DNA of 64,000 bases. Origin: Kineosporia rhizophila (GTDB taxonomy: Bacteria > Actinomycetota > Actinomycetes > Actinomycetales > Kineosporiaceae). The notes below the pieces were generated by a model. It saw only the letters and a list, made by a program, of their open reading frames with translations. It was not told the origin of the DNA and did not search any database. Made by a program: the position numbers and the translations under genes. Of the stretch, positions 16,235 through 24,268 are shown one piece after another. Each line of letters opens with the position of its first letter. Within the stretch, counting starts at the first letter, position 1. The stretch is taken from positions 62,001 through 126,000 of the forward strand of contig NZ_JAJSOH010000002.1 of NCBI RefSeq assembly GCF_021277265.1, written 5' to 3'.

Positions 16235-16558
16235 CTACGAGCGGTCGACGGCGTAGTTGCCGTTGGCGCTGCCCTCGGGGTCGATCCGCTGCATCACCTT
16301 CAGGGCCAGCTCGAGCACTTCGGAGTCGTGGGTGACACCGGCCTGCTGCAGCCCGGTGATCAGCGTGTCCTTGTCGTTCTCGGGCTGGTCCACGTACTGC
16401 TGCAGGGCCTCCAGCGCGTCCGGACGGCCCTCCAGCCGGGCCTGCAGGGCGCTGTGCAGCTTGCCGTAGTCGTCCTCGACGGCACCGATCATGGTGTTGG
16501 TCTCGGTCTTGGACTCCCCGGCGACGACCGCCGTGAGAATCAGGGACATCGGTTCCAT
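16235..16558 (-). CDS. Small protein resembling an actinobacterial effector-associated N-terminal domain
   Basis: 107 aa from the ATG at 16558 (MEPMSLILTAVVAG); an ATG at 16549 is also possible, and AAGGTGG lies just upstream. The layout is a short hydrophobic start, YGKLHSALQARLEGRPDALEAL, a helical middle (DKDTLITGLQQAGVTHDSEVLELALKVMQ), and the ending IDPEGSANGNYAVDRS. In other actinobacteria a similar start-and-end pattern heads small proteins found near multidomain signalling or conflict proteins. There it runs on into an amyloid-like tail, which is missing here. That resemblance is from memory and weak; the function is unknown. It is convergent with the MBL gene, 1 nt away. Confidence 0.65.
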   Translation of the reverse strand: MEPMSLILTAVVAGESKTETNTMIGAVEDDYGKLHSALQARLEGRPDALEALQQYVDQPENDKDTLITGLQQAGVTHDSEVLELALKVMQRIDPEGSANGNYAVDRS

Positions 16559-16716
16559 GACCACCTTCTGCGTGACTCGGGCCTGCGTTACCCGTCCGAT
16601 TCTTGTGCTCGGGCGGCCGCGGCGCACCTCGGGCCCGGGATGCCGAACCGATCTTCGGGCCACATACTGGGCACCGCCGGATCCGCCCGGCTGGTTGAGT
16701 GCTGGAGGCCCGAAAA

Positions 16717-16986
16717 ATGGTGCAGCCCCGTGTCAAGCTCGATCCCGACACCTCGCTCGGCCCGGTCGAGAAGCTGCGCGAGCCGCTGGAGGACCAGCTG
16801 ACCTCGGCCCTGCGCGTGGCCGTGAAGAAGGTCGACGGCCACTACTCCGGCGAGAGCGTCGACGAGGTCGAGGAGGAGCTCCTGGAGAAGACCCGGGCCG
16901 GTCTGCACCCGGACATCGCCGACGCCTTCGCCCCGAACCAGGAGCACCTGCGCGACGTGGCGGAGAGCATCGTCGAGAACGCGTGA
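16717..16986 (+). CDS. Small acidic protein, unknown function
   Basis: 89 aa from the ATG at 16717; a perfect GGAGG lies 8 nt upstream, which decides the start. It is highly charged and helical (KLREPLEDQLTSALRVAVKKV, then SVDEVEEELLEKTRAGLHPDIADAFAP). The length and the GLHPDIA...FxPxxxxLRxVAxxI ending are like short actinomycete proteins of unknown role. Its TGA overlaps the GTG of the next gene (GTGA), so the two are translationally coupled. Confidence 0.8.
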   Translation: MVQPRVKLDPDTSLGPVEKLREPLEDQLTSALRVAVKKVDGHYSGESVDEVEEELLEKTRAGLHPDIADAFAPNQEHLRDVAESIVENA

Positions 16987-17291
16987 ACCCCGAACTCACC
17001 CCCGACGGTCATCATGTGGTGATCAAGGGGCGGAAGTGGCGGGCCACCGATCCGGAGCTGCCCGAAGAGGTCGGCGCGGTCCTGCGCAAGGAGCTGATGA
17101 GCGCGCGGCGTGAGGTCGGGCGCGCGCTGCGGCAGGAAGACGAGGCGGCCGAGCGGGCCGCCCGCGACCGGGTGCAGCGGGCCAAGGTCGCCCTCGGCGA
17201 GCGCGGCACCCCCTGGTGGGAGCATTCCAGCCAGGACCGGAAGGCGCGGTGGGAGCCGCTGTACCGCGAGCTGGGCGCAGATCAGGGGTGA
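16983..17291 (+). CDS. Small conserved actinobacterial protein (often labelled biopolymer transporter Tol)
   Basis: 102 aa. The GTG at 16983 overlaps the previous stop by 3 nt. The sequence HHVVIKGRKWRATDPELPEE near the start and the end RVQRAKVALGERGTPWWEHS are characteristic of a short family spread through actinomycetes. Databases often call it a Tol biopolymer transporter although nothing in it looks like a transporter. There are no membrane segments; it is charged and helical in the middle. Function unknown. Coupling to the 89-aa protein suggests the two act together. Confidence 0.8.
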   Translation: MNPELTPDGHHVVIKGRKWRATDPELPEEVGAVLRKELMSARREVGRALRQEDEAAERAARDRVQRAKVALGERGTPWWEHSSQDRKARWEPLYRELGADQG

Positions 17292-17441
17292 GTCCGCCTC
17301 GCCCTATGCCCTTTGTGCTCACCAGTAACCCCTGGTGGCGGCGCGAGGGCCGGGCCGGGTAACGTCCAGAGCCGCTGCGTGGAGAACTCGCGCGCGACTC
17401 CCCCGGTCAGTCGCTGCCAGCAGCCGGCCGGGCCCCCGAAC

Positions 17442-17488
17442 GCCGGTGGAGGCGGGCGCCGATGCCCCGGATTCCCGTCTCCACCGGC
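17442..17488. terminator. Bidirectional hairpin terminator
   Basis: Arms at 17442-17456 and 17474-17488 pair at 14 of 15 positions (GCCGGTGGAGGCGGG against CCCGTCTCCACCGGC). They lie between two convergent genes. Confidence 0.75.
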
Positions 17489-17494
17489 CCCCTC

Positions 17495-17875
17495 TCAGTT
17501 CGGGGTGAACAGCCCCTGCAACCCGACCACCACGGCGATCAGCCCGAAGATGGCCAGCACCAGCGCCGTACCCTCGGGCGGGCCGGCCTGGCCCCGCAGC
17601 GGAGGGCGACCGGTCAACCGGTCCCACAGCAGGATCACGCCGACCGCCAGGCCGACCACCTCGAAGTGGAACAGGTGCGGGCCCGAGACGAGGTGCACGA
17701 TCAGGTAGTAGCCGCCGGTGACCAGGGCCACCACACCGACGATCCAGGCCCAGGGGTCGATCCGGGAGATCAGGCGGGCGCTCTGCTCACCCCCGCGGGG
17801 GGCCAGGCGCAGCAGGGGCAGGCCGAGCAACAGCCCGCCGACGATGTTGGACAGGTCGAGAAGAAGAGCGATCAC
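17495..17875 (-). CDS. Small integral membrane protein, unknown function
   Basis: 126 aa. GTG start with GGAG about 6 nt upstream. Four hydrophobic segments are evident: ALLLDLSNIVGGLLLGLPLL, PWAWIVGVVALVTGGYYLIVH, FEVVGLAVGVILLW and TALVLAIFGLIAVVVGLQGLF. A single His-containing loop (LVSGPHLFHFEV) lies between segments 2 and 3. I do not recognise a family. The neighbours are an unrelated lipoprotein gene upstream on the same strand and a terminator downstream, so it appears to stand alone. Confidence 0.72.
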   Translation of the reverse strand: MIALLLDLSNIVGGLLLGLPLLRLAPRGGEQSARLISRIDPWAWIVGVVALVTGGYYLIVHLVSGPHLFHFEVVGLAVGVILLWDRLTGRPPLRGQAGPPEGTALVLAIFGLIAVVVGLQGLFTPN

Positions 17876-17985
17876 CGTGAGCTCCGGTCGGCCGGGGGGA
17901 CGTCAACGCGCTCAGGTCGGTGAGCCCCAAAACCGTAGCAGGACGTGATCAACTTGCCCGTTCGCGGCCTTCCGGTGATCCCGGG

Positions 17986-19245
17986 CTACTGGTCCACGCG
18001 TACCTGGATCGTCTCCGGCTCGGCGAACACCGCCGCGTCGGCCACCCCCGTCACCCCGTCCAGCAGCACCCCGATGCCCGAGGCCAGCCAGGCCAGCGCC
18101 ACCCCGATGAACGCCTCCGACCCGGGCCAGGCCCGGCGCAGGCAGTCGAAGGCCACGGTGTGCGCCTCCAGCGCGCGCTGCTCGGCATCGGCCAGGTCGG
18201 GCACCGGCCGGTCCATGCGCCGGGTGTACCGCTCCAGACAGTCGCCCTCGAGCACCTTCCGCAGCACATCGGCCGCCTCGGCCGGGCGGGCCCCCGGCAC
18301 TCCGGCCGAGACCTGGTCGAACGAGTCCTGCCCCAGCGCCAGCGCCAGCGCCAGGAAGCCGGCGCCACTGGTCCGCGCGGTCACCGTGCCGCCGGGCGTG
18401 AGCCCATCGGGACGCAGTTCAAGGGTCGAGCCCCCGGCCAGCAGCACCTTTCCGGGGCGCTTGACCAGGGCGTCGAGCTCGGGAGGCATCCGGACGCTGT
18501 CCTCGTGCCGCCGCACCGGCCACGAACGCGGATGTTCGATGCTGATCGGATAGCCGCCGACGTTCACCACCTTCAGCACCGGCGCCCCGTCGGCCAGCCC
18601 GTAGCACCAGCGGATCCGCTCGCTCGGCCCGGCGCTGACCCGCACACCGGTCAGACGGGCGGCGGACTCGTGCTCACAGGTCGGCTGGGCCCCGGGCTCG
18701 GCCAGCACCGAGGCATAGGTGGTGGCGACGGCGTCGCGCAGCCGGGAGAAGTCCCAGACGAAGGCGTTCCACCAGGCCAGCTCGTACACCTCGGCGGTGA
18801 TCGTCTTCTTGTCCGGATCGTACTGCGCCGGAACGATTTTCCAGGTGCGCTCGGCGGTGTCGTAGTGGCCGAGCACGGCTGCGGCATCGGCGTCCGCGGC
18901 CGCCGGTAGCGGCTCCATCCGCACCGGGAAGGTCAGCCGGACCGGCCCGGTCAGCCGGGCTCCCTGCAGAGCAATCTCGTAGGCGCCCCCGACTCCAAGG
19001 AAAGGTGAGCCGGACACCGGCGCCAGTCGTCCATTGTTGGGTTCCCTGACCACCAGCGTGCCCGCACCCGACACCGCACCGGCCGGCACGTCCACCACCG
19101 GACCGCCCGGCACCGCCACCCGCCCGCCCGTCGGGCCGACAACTCCGGAGACGCCGGGCGAAGCTACCGGTGAGGCTGCGGCCAGCGGGGTATGGGGCTC
19201 GGTGCAGCCGGCGAGCAGCACGGCCGCGCACACCAGAACCAGCAC
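17986..19245 (-). CDS. Lipoprotein with a ZU5-like domain
   Basis: 419 aa from the GTG at 19245; a CTG at 19254, 7 nt behind TAGGAG, is possible. The lipobox is LLAGC, so the protein is lipid-anchored on the outer face of the membrane. After a Ser/Pro linker, GPTGGRVAVPGGPVVDVPAG with GTLVVREP fits the beta-rich ZU5-type pattern seen in many secreted proteins. The remaining ~300 residues include Cys in TCEHES, RWCYG, GDCLERY and FDCLRRA, possibly two disulfides. A hydrophobic stretch near the end (FIGVALAWLASGIGVLL) may be a second membrane contact. Role unknown. Confidence 0.78.
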   Translation of the reverse strand: MLVLVCAAVLLAGCTEPHTPLAAASPVASPGVSGVVGPTGGRVAVPGGPVVDVPAGAVSGAGTLVVREPNNGRLAPVSGSPFLGVGGAYEIALQGARLTGPVRLTFPVRMEPLPAAADADAAAVLGHYDTAERTWKIVPAQYDPDKKTITAEVYELAWWNAFVWDFSRLRDAVATTYASVLAEPGAQPTCEHESAARLTGVRVSAGPSERIRWCYGLADGAPVLKVVNVGGYPISIEHPRSWPVRRHEDSVRMPPELDALVKRPGKVLLAGGSTLELRPDGLTPGGTVTARTSGAGFLALALALGQDSFDQVSAGVPGARPAEAADVLRKVLEGDCLERYTRRMDRPVPDLADAEQRALEAHTVAFDCLRRAWPGSEAFIGVALAWLASGIGVLLDGVTGVADAAVFAEPETIQVRVDQ

Positions 19246-19446
19246 CCTCTTCAGCTGCCCACTCCTACGTCCGCGCCCGCGGCACCGGGCGGAAGACGAC
19301 CACCGTAGAGCCCGGTACCGGCCCATCAGCGGATACCCGGCGGATACTCGCGGGTCTCGGCCGAAGAGCCGATACGCTCCCCGATGTGCACTCCTGTCAC
19401 AGACCTGGCTAGCGTGTGCCGCCGGTCCACGCAGAGGGAGCGTCAG

Positions 19447-20385
19447 GTGTCAGTTCGGCCCCGCCGATCCCGTTCGGCCGGCCCCGACCAGCTCAAGGCC
19501 CTGCTGCTGGTCCTGGTGATCTTCGGGCACACCTTCGCCGAACGCCTGGACGACAGTTTCACCAAGTGGCTGATCTACGGCTTCCACATGCCGGCGTTCC
19601 TGTTCCTGTCCGGCTATCTGCTGCGGGCCGAGCGACTGCAGGAAAGAAGCTATCCCGAGCTGCTCACCGACTACGGCCGCCGCATGCTGCTGCCCTGGCT
19701 GGCCGTGAGCCTGCTCTGGGCCAGCACTTTCGGGGTGTTCCCCACCGACCTGCGAGCAGTGGCCGAACTGTTCACCGCGCCGCAGTGGCACCTCTGGTAC
19801 GTGCCGGTGCTGTTCGCCATGATCAGCCTGACCTGGCTCGCCGTTCGCCTACCCCACCCGTTCCTGCTCCTGGCCGGAACCGCCGCCGTCGGGTGGCTGA
19901 TCTGGGGTACGCCGCTGGCCGAGCAGCTCCCGCCGCAGCTGGATCTGGTCGACGATCGGTACTTCAGCTACCTGGTCTGGTTCGTGGCCGGCTTCAGCGC
20001 GCGCAACACCGCTGCCCTACGGCCTCATCCCGCGCTGCTGATCCCCGGGCTCCTGGCCGCTGCGGTCTACTCGTACTCGTACCAGGGCAGCGATTGGCTG
20101 GCCGCGATCAGCTTCCTGGTGCTCAACCTGTGCCTGGTCACGATTGTCCCTGCAGCCCTCGACGAACTGCGCGAACCGCGGGCGGGTTGGCTGGTGTTCA
20201 TGGGGCAGCAGTCGCTGTGGGTGTACCTCTTCCACGCGTTCGCCACCGAACCGCTGCGCGACGCCGACCTTCCCACGCTGGTGCAGCGCACGGCCGGGCT
20301 GGCCCTGACGGCACTGATCTGCGCAGTGGTGGCGCTCTGGTACTTCCGGTCCGAATCGAAGGCCCGATCTGCGGAACGGGTCTAG
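19447..20385 (+). CDS. Acyltransferase-3 family integral membrane protein
   Basis: 312 aa from the GTG at 19447 (AGGGAG upstream). The family start is clear (DQLKALLLVLVIFGHTF, with the conserved His, then LIYGFHMPAFLFLSGYLLR), followed by about nine further membrane helices. Members O-acylate polysaccharides, peptidoglycan or other surface molecules using a membrane-side acyl donor. The substrate cannot be told. Its TAG shares one base with the GTG of the HAD gene, so the two are translationally coupled. Confidence 0.87.
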   Translation: MSVRPRRSRSAGPDQLKALLLVLVIFGHTFAERLDDSFTKWLIYGFHMPAFLFLSGYLLRAERLQERSYPELLTDYGRRMLLPWLAVSLLWASTFGVFPTDLRAVAELFTAPQWHLWYVPVLFAMISLTWLAVRLPHPFLLLAGTAAVGWLIWGTPLAEQLPPQLDLVDDRYFSYLVWFVAGFSARNTAALRPHPALLIPGLLAAAVYSYSYQGSDWLAAISFLVLNLCLVTIVPAALDELREPRAGWLVFMGQQSLWVYLFHAFATEPLRDADLPTLVQRTAGLALTALICAVVALWYFRSESKARSAERV

Positions 20386-21077
20386 TGTCGCTGCTCATGG
20401 AGGACGAACCGCGCCTGGCCGAACTCGTCGCGGCCACCAAGTACGTGCTGCTCGACTTCGACGGGCCGATCTGCGACCTGTTCGCCGGCCTGCCCGCCGA
20501 CGTGCTCGCCGACGCGGCGCTGAACGAGCTGGAAGCCTTCGTCGGCGGCCCGGTGGACGAGGAGCTGACCGACATCGACGACCCGCTCGACCTGCTCGAC
20601 GGGGTCTCGGAGATCTACCCCGAACTCACCGCGCGCGTGGACGCCTCGGTACGGGCGCTGGAGGTGGACGCGGCCGCCGAGGCCCCGTTGACCGTGGGGG
20701 CCGAGGACTTCCTGCGGGCCTGCGCCGAGAGCGGCCGGCCGGTGGCGGTCGTCAGCAACAACGGGGCCGAGGCGGTGCACAAGGTCCTGGCCCTCTACGG
20801 CCTGTCCGAACTCGTCGGCCACGTCGAAGGCCGCGATCCCGATCCGCGCCTGATGAAGCCCGACCCCACCCCGCTGCTGCGGGCCATGCGGGCACTGAAC
20901 GCCACCGCGGCCGAGACCACGATGATCGGCGACTCCTCCAGCGACATCCTGGCCGCACAGGCCGGGGGTGTGGCGGCGGTGGCTCTGCTCAGCACCCCGC
21001 CGCCGCCCGGGACCGATCAGCTCTGGGTCGACGGCATGGACACGCTGGCCGGTCTCTTCCGCGATCAGCGGCCGTAG
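20385..21077 (+). CDS. HAD-family hydrolase (phosphatase-like)
   Basis: 230 aa. The GTG at 20385 overlaps the acyltransferase stop by one base; an ATG at 20397 is the alternative. HAD motif I is LLDFDGPICD, where the usual DxD second Asp is replaced by Gly-Pro (DFDGP, as in many phosphoglycolate phosphatase-like members). Motif II is VVSNNG, motif III is LMKPDPTPLL, and motif IV is MIGDSSSDILAAQAGG. It is a probable small-molecule phosphatase in the cytoplasm. Its pairing with a membrane acyltransferase has no obvious biochemical logic beyond co-expression. Its last 13 nt overlap a small gene on the other strand. Confidence 0.88.
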   Translation: MSLLMEDEPRLAELVAATKYVLLDFDGPICDLFAGLPADVLADAALNELEAFVGGPVDEELTDIDDPLDLLDGVSEIYPELTARVDASVRALEVDAAAEAPLTVGAEDFLRACAESGRPVAVVSNNGAEAVHKVLALYGLSELVGHVEGRDPDPRLMKPDPTPLLRAMRALNATAAETTMIGDSSSDILAAQAGGVAAVALLSTPPPPGTDQLWVDGMDTLAGLFRDQRP

Positions 21078-21226
21078 TACCCGTCGACCTGCGCGTCGAG
21101 GTAGGCCAGATCGGGGTGGCTGGTCAGGTCGAAGAAGAGCGCGTCGGCGCGTACCTGCCCGGAGAGCACCTCGAGCTTGTCCGAGCAGGCCTGCAGAATG
21201 CCGGCCAGGCGGCTGAGTTCGTCCAT
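21065..21226 (-). CDS. 53-aa small protein, unknown
   Basis: The ORF runs from ATG at 21226 to TGA at 21065 with strong third-position G/C in almost every codon, as in real genes here. It starts MDELSRLAGILQACSDKLEV, is helical with one Cys, and ends DGYYGR. The ribosome site is weak (TGAG close to the ATG). It overlaps the convergent HAD gene by 13 nt. I recognise no family. A chance ORF cannot be excluded at this length. Confidence 0.5.
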   Translation of the reverse strand: MDELSRLAGILQACSDKLEVLSGQVRADALFFDLTSHPDLAYLDAQVDGYYGR

Positions 21227-21317
21227 GGCTCAATCATGTGCGGAGAGGTACTTGAGCGTCACGACACCACGGCGCCGACCACCCGCCCGGCCCAGTGCCG
21301 CCCCTGAAGGAGTAGCA

Positions 21318-21360
21318 CGCGGGAACCAGCACCTGGGCCGATCGGGTGCTGTTCCCCGCG
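21318..21360 (-). terminator. Hairpin terminator after the L,D-transpeptidase gene
   Basis: CGCGGGAACCAGCACC (21318-21333) pairs with GGTGCTGTTCCCCGCG (21345-21360) with one bulge. It lies 25 bp downstream of the minus-strand L,D-transpeptidase stop. Confidence 0.7.
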
Positions 21361-21384
21361 AACTCCTCAGAACCGGGCCGGCTC

Positions 21385-22203
21385 TCAGGCCTGGATCTCG
21401 ATCGGGGTGCCCAGGGGCAGGGTCTCGGCCAGCTCGGTGATCACCTCGTTGGACAGGCGCAGACAGCCGTGGCTGACGTCGGTGCCGAGCTTGTCCGGCT
21501 GGTCGGTGCCGTGCAGGCCGAGCTGCCCCGGACCGCCGGCGAACTTCTTCAGGGTGTCGGAGTGCCCGGAGATGCCGAAGGCGTAGGGACCGTAGGCGCC
21601 GTCCGGGTCACTGGGCTGAAGCAGCTCGGTCAGGTAGTACTCGCCCGGCGGGGTGGGGGTGGCGGCCTTACCCACTCCCACCTCGTGCTCGGCCACCAGC
21701 TTGCCGTCCTTCAGTACCACCAGGCTGTGCTTCTTCATCGAGACCACCAGCCGGTAGGGCGTGACCGACAGTTCGACCTCCGAGCGTGAGACCCAGCCGG
21801 TGGAGCCGTTCGGCCGCGTGGGCAGGTGCACCTTCAGCCAGTCGTCCTTCTCATCGGTGACCAGGAAGGTCAGCGGTCCCCCGCTCTCGATCGGGCTGGC
21901 CAGGTTCTTGCCCTTGGTCCCGCCCGGCTTCTTCAGCACCTCCACCCCACTGCCGGTCGCGGTGGCCACGAGACTGCTTCCGTGCTGCAGGTTCTCGAGA
22001 TGGCTGACCACCTGCGCCTGCTCGTCAGTTCCGATTGAGGACGACGGTGCCGCCTGATCGGCGACCGGCGCCTTGGGTTCCTCGGCAGTCGAGGAACACC
22101 CGGAAAGCAATACGCCGCAGGCAATTGCGACAGCGGTCAGAATCTGCGGGGTGCCCCGCCGGGCTCGGAGCCCGGCGGGACGACCACCAGAAGTACGGCG
22201 CAC
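21385..22203 (-). CDS. L,D-transpeptidase lipoprotein (YkuD domain)
   Basis: 272 aa from the GTG at 22203, 5 nt after the previous gene. A lipobox is present (VLLSGC), so it is an outer-face lipoprotein. After a Pro/Ser linker an SH3-like segment (~85-150; GVEVLKKPGG, DDWLKVHLPTRPNGSTGWV) precedes the YkuD catalytic domain (~155-272). That domain has GLHGTDQPDKLGTDVSHGCLR, with the HG...SHGCxR signature and the nucleophilic Cys. It forms 3-3 cross-links in peptidoglycan or hydrolyses them. Co-directional with the small exported gene and with the sigma/anti-sigma pair upstream, it is a plausible envelope-stress target. Confidence 0.9.
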   Translation of the reverse strand: MRRTSGGRPAGLRARRGTPQILTAVAIACGVLLSGCSSTAEEPKAPVADQAAPSSSIGTDEQAQVVSHLENLQHGSSLVATATGSGVEVLKKPGGTKGKNLASPIESGGPLTFLVTDEKDDWLKVHLPTRPNGSTGWVSRSEVELSVTPYRLVVSMKKHSLVVLKDGKLVAEHEVGVGKAATPTPPGEYYLTELLQPSDPDGAYGPYAFGISGHSDTLKKFAGGPGQLGLHGTDQPDKLGTDVSHGCLRLSNEVITELAETLPLGTPIEIQA

Positions 22204-22208
22204 CAGGC

Positions 22209-22481
22209 TCAGCCGGTGAAGCTCGGGTCGCCCTGGACCGGCCGGGCCGGGCGAGCCGCCGGAACCTTGCCCTCGTCCCGCGGCATCGCGGTGGGAGTCG
22301 CCTCCGAGGGCCGCTTGCTGGGCCGGGCCGTGGTCTCGACCGGGGCGGGCCGCGTCCTCTCCTCCGCCGTGGGCGAGGGTTCCGGCGTGAGGTCGTTCCC
22401 GGCGGCCAGGGCCGTGCCCGACGCCCCGAACAGCAAACCCGCCGAAACCAGTACCGCAGCCACCAGCTTGGTCTTGCGCAT
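22209..22481 (-). CDS. Small exported Pro/Thr-rich protein
   Basis: 90 aa. The ATG at 22481 has GAGGAGGA 6-7 nt upstream, which decides the start over longer frames. A signal peptide is present (MRKTKLVAAVLVSAGLLFGA SGTALA, cut after ALA). The mature part is disordered and rich in Pro, Glu, Arg and Thr. No domain is recognised. It sits directly upstream of the L,D-transpeptidase, with which it is probably co-transcribed, so it may be a wall-associated partner or spacer. Confidence 0.8.
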   Translation of the reverse strand: MRKTKLVAAVLVSAGLLFGASGTALAAGNDLTPEPSPTAEERTRPAPVETTARPSKRPSEATPTAMPRDEGKVPAARPARPVQGDPSFTG

Positions 22482-22597
22482 CTTCGTCCTCCTCGTCCGG
22501 TGATCCGGCAGGGGTGCCGGTCTCACTGAACGAACGACTCACCGGTGGGGACAAAGGTTGTGCGACTGAAAGCTTTTTCGGGGAAGTAGTTTTCCGG

Positions 22598-23077
22598 TCA
22601 CTCCGAGTCGTCGGTGGGGCTGTCGGTGCGGCGGGTCGGCTCGGCCTCGGTGGCCCGCGGCACGGACTCGCGCGACGGCGCCCGGGTGGTGGTCTCGCGC
22701 ACCTTCGCCGGGCTGGACCTCGGCACGGCCGCCGTGCGCTCGGGTTCGGCGGAGGGCCTCGGCTCGATCTTGCCGGACTCGACCGGGCGGGTGCTGGCCG
22801 TGGGGCTGGGGTCCGGGGTGGTCGCCACGACCGGCGGCGGACCGGCCGGCACCACCTCGACCCGTTGCCCGGGCCGGTCCAGCAGCAGCGGAATGCTCAG
22901 CACCAGGGCCGCGATCGCCATGGCGGCGGCCACCGGCACCATCACCGAGGCCCGGAACCACCGCGACTTACGCCGCCCGCGCATCCCTTGCCGCAGCCGT
23001 TCCCGGGAGCCGGCCCGCACCTGGATGTCGCCGAGCTCCTCGTCCAGCTGCTGGCGCAGACGCTCTTCGTCGGTCAT
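22598..23077 (-). CDS. Single-span membrane protein, likely anti-sigma factor partner
   Basis: 159 aa. The ATG overlaps the stop of the sigma gene (ATGA), indicating tight coupling. Residues 1-40 are cytoplasmic and charged (EERLRQQLDEELGDIQVR, SRERLRQGMRGRRKSR), ~42-66 a membrane helix, and the remainder a Pro/Thr/Ser/Glu-rich outer tail. That topology and the position fit an anti-sigma factor, but no zinc-binding HxxxCxxC motif is present, so this would be a non-ZAS type. It could equally be an envelope sensor. Confidence 0.75.
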   Translation of the reverse strand: MTDEERLRQQLDEELGDIQVRAGSRERLRQGMRGRRKSRWFRASVMVPVAAAMAIAALVLSIPLLLDRPGQRVEVVPAGPPPVVATTPDPSPTASTRPVESGKIEPRPSAEPERTAAVPRSSPAKVRETTTRAPSRESVPRATEAEPTRRTDSPTDDSE

Positions 23078-23682
23078 CGCGGTTCCTCCTTCCCTGATGA
23101 TTTCTGTTGCAGCAGCTCTGGTCGCTGTTCCTCTTGGAGCACCTTGCGCAGCTTCGCCAGCCCGCGTGAGGCGTACCCCTTCACCGAACCGGACCGCAGC
23201 CCGAGAGCGTCCGCAGTTTCCTTCTCGGACAGATCCAGGTAGTGCCGCAACAGCACCACCTCCCGTTCCCGCCGAGGCAGCGCCGCGATGGCCGCGGTGA
23301 GCGGCCCGGGCAACTGCGCCTTCAGGGCCGCGTCCTCCGCGCTCATCTGGTCGTGCTGGCGCAGCCCGGCCAGCCGCTGCACCACCGAGCGCCGGCGCAG
23401 CCGGGACCGGGCTGTGTTGATCACGCTGCGGTGCAGGTAGCCGACCGCCTCGTCCTTGTTCCGGATCCGCTCCCAGCTGCCGTGCACGGCCAGGAACGCG
23501 TCCTGGACCACGTCCTCGGCCAGCACCGGATCACCGACCAGCACGGTCGCCACCCGGAGCATGCGTAGCTGGTAGCGGTCGAACAGGATCTCGACCGCCG
23601 CCTCGGCGTCGAGACCGGACAGGGTGGGCGCCGCCGGCACCTCGTCACCGAACCCGGGCGAGGTGCCGGCAGAGGAGGACAT
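23074..23682 (-). CDS. SigE-family ECF RNA polymerase sigma factor
   Basis: 202 aa from the ATG at 23682; GGGG lies 8 nt upstream, and starts at 23688 and 23691 are close alternatives. Region 2 (~30-95) includes LFDRYQLRMLRVATVLVGDPVLAEDVVQDAFLAV; region 4 (~130-190) includes LPRREREVVLLRHYLDLSEKETADALGLRSGSVKGYASRGLAKL. The group is called SigE family in actinomycete annotation and is usually kept inactive by a co-encoded membrane protein. The next gene overlaps it and supplies such a partner. Targets cannot be read from the sequence. Confidence 0.92.
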   Translation of the reverse strand: MSSSAGTSPGFGDEVPAAPTLSGLDAEAAVEILFDRYQLRMLRVATVLVGDPVLAEDVVQDAFLAVHGSWERIRNKDEAVGYLHRSVINTARSRLRRRSVVQRLAGLRQHDQMSAEDAALKAQLPGPLTAAIAALPRREREVVLLRHYLDLSEKETADALGLRSGSVKGYASRGLAKLRKVLQEEQRPELLQQKSSGKEEPR

Positions 23683-23733
23683 GACCATCACCCCGGTACG
23701 ACGCGTGACCCGACAGAAAGGTTGTGCCCGCTC

Positions 23734-24225
23734 TCAGCCCTGCCTGAGCACAGCACTGAGGAAGGCGTACACGTTCAGCTGCAGGGTCTCAGAACGGCGC
23801 TGTCGGGCGGCCGCATGGTCGAAGCCCTCGTACGGCGTGGGCGGCAGGATCCGGACGTTGGCCGAGCACTCGAACCCGGAGCAGACCAGGGTGCCCAGGG
23901 TGTTGCCGTTGCGCCCGGCCGGACCGGCCCGCCGGGCGCTGAAGAACACCACGTCGTTGTTGTCCTGCACGCTCTCGCACCAGTTGCACAGCGGCCGGCT
24001 GCGGGTCTGGGCGTCGGCCTGGCGCATGACCACGCCGACCAGCTGATCGTCGATCTGGGCGAGGACGTAGCCCAGGTTCAGGTACTTACGGTCGCGCCAG
24101 CCCAGGTAGTCCAGGTTCTCCCAGTCCAGCTCGCCGAGGTTCTCCGGCAGCACGAGTTCCTTGCGCTCGCGCAGGGAGGAGTTCACGAAGGACGTGCGGA
24201 TCTGCTTCTCGGTGATGGGACGCAA
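23734..24225 (-). CDS. FBP-type treble-clef zinc-finger protein
   Basis: 163 aa from a TTG start with GAGG 7 nt upstream. It matches the C-terminal domain of elongation-factor-G-binding protein (FBP): RPITEKQIRTSFVNSS, WENLDYLGWRD, then a four-Cys treble clef from CNWC and CSGFEC, with SARRAGPAGRNGNTLGTLVC between them. In Firmicutes FBP proteins help EF-G release from ribosomes stalled by fusidic acid. The short actinobacterial forms have only this domain, and their role on the ribosome is inferred. Confidence 0.85.
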   Translation of the reverse strand: MRPITEKQIRTSFVNSSLRERKELVLPENLGELDWENLDYLGWRDRKYLNLGYVLAQIDDQLVGVVMRQADAQTRSRPLCNWCESVQDNNDVVFFSARRAGPAGRNGNTLGTLVCSGFECSANVRILPPTPYEGFDHAAARQRRSETLQLNVYAFLSAVLRQG

Positions 24226-24251
24226 GGTTCTGCCTCATGTCTGATCGCCCC

Positions 24252-24268
24252 GCGGCCGGACCGGCCGC
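24252..24268. terminator. Short perfect hairpin, possible terminator
   Basis: GCGGCCG-GAC-CGGCCGC forms a perfect 7-bp stem 27 nt upstream of the FBP gene. It could end the transcript from the membrane-protein gene upstream or act in the FBP leader. No T-tract. Confidence 0.3.
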
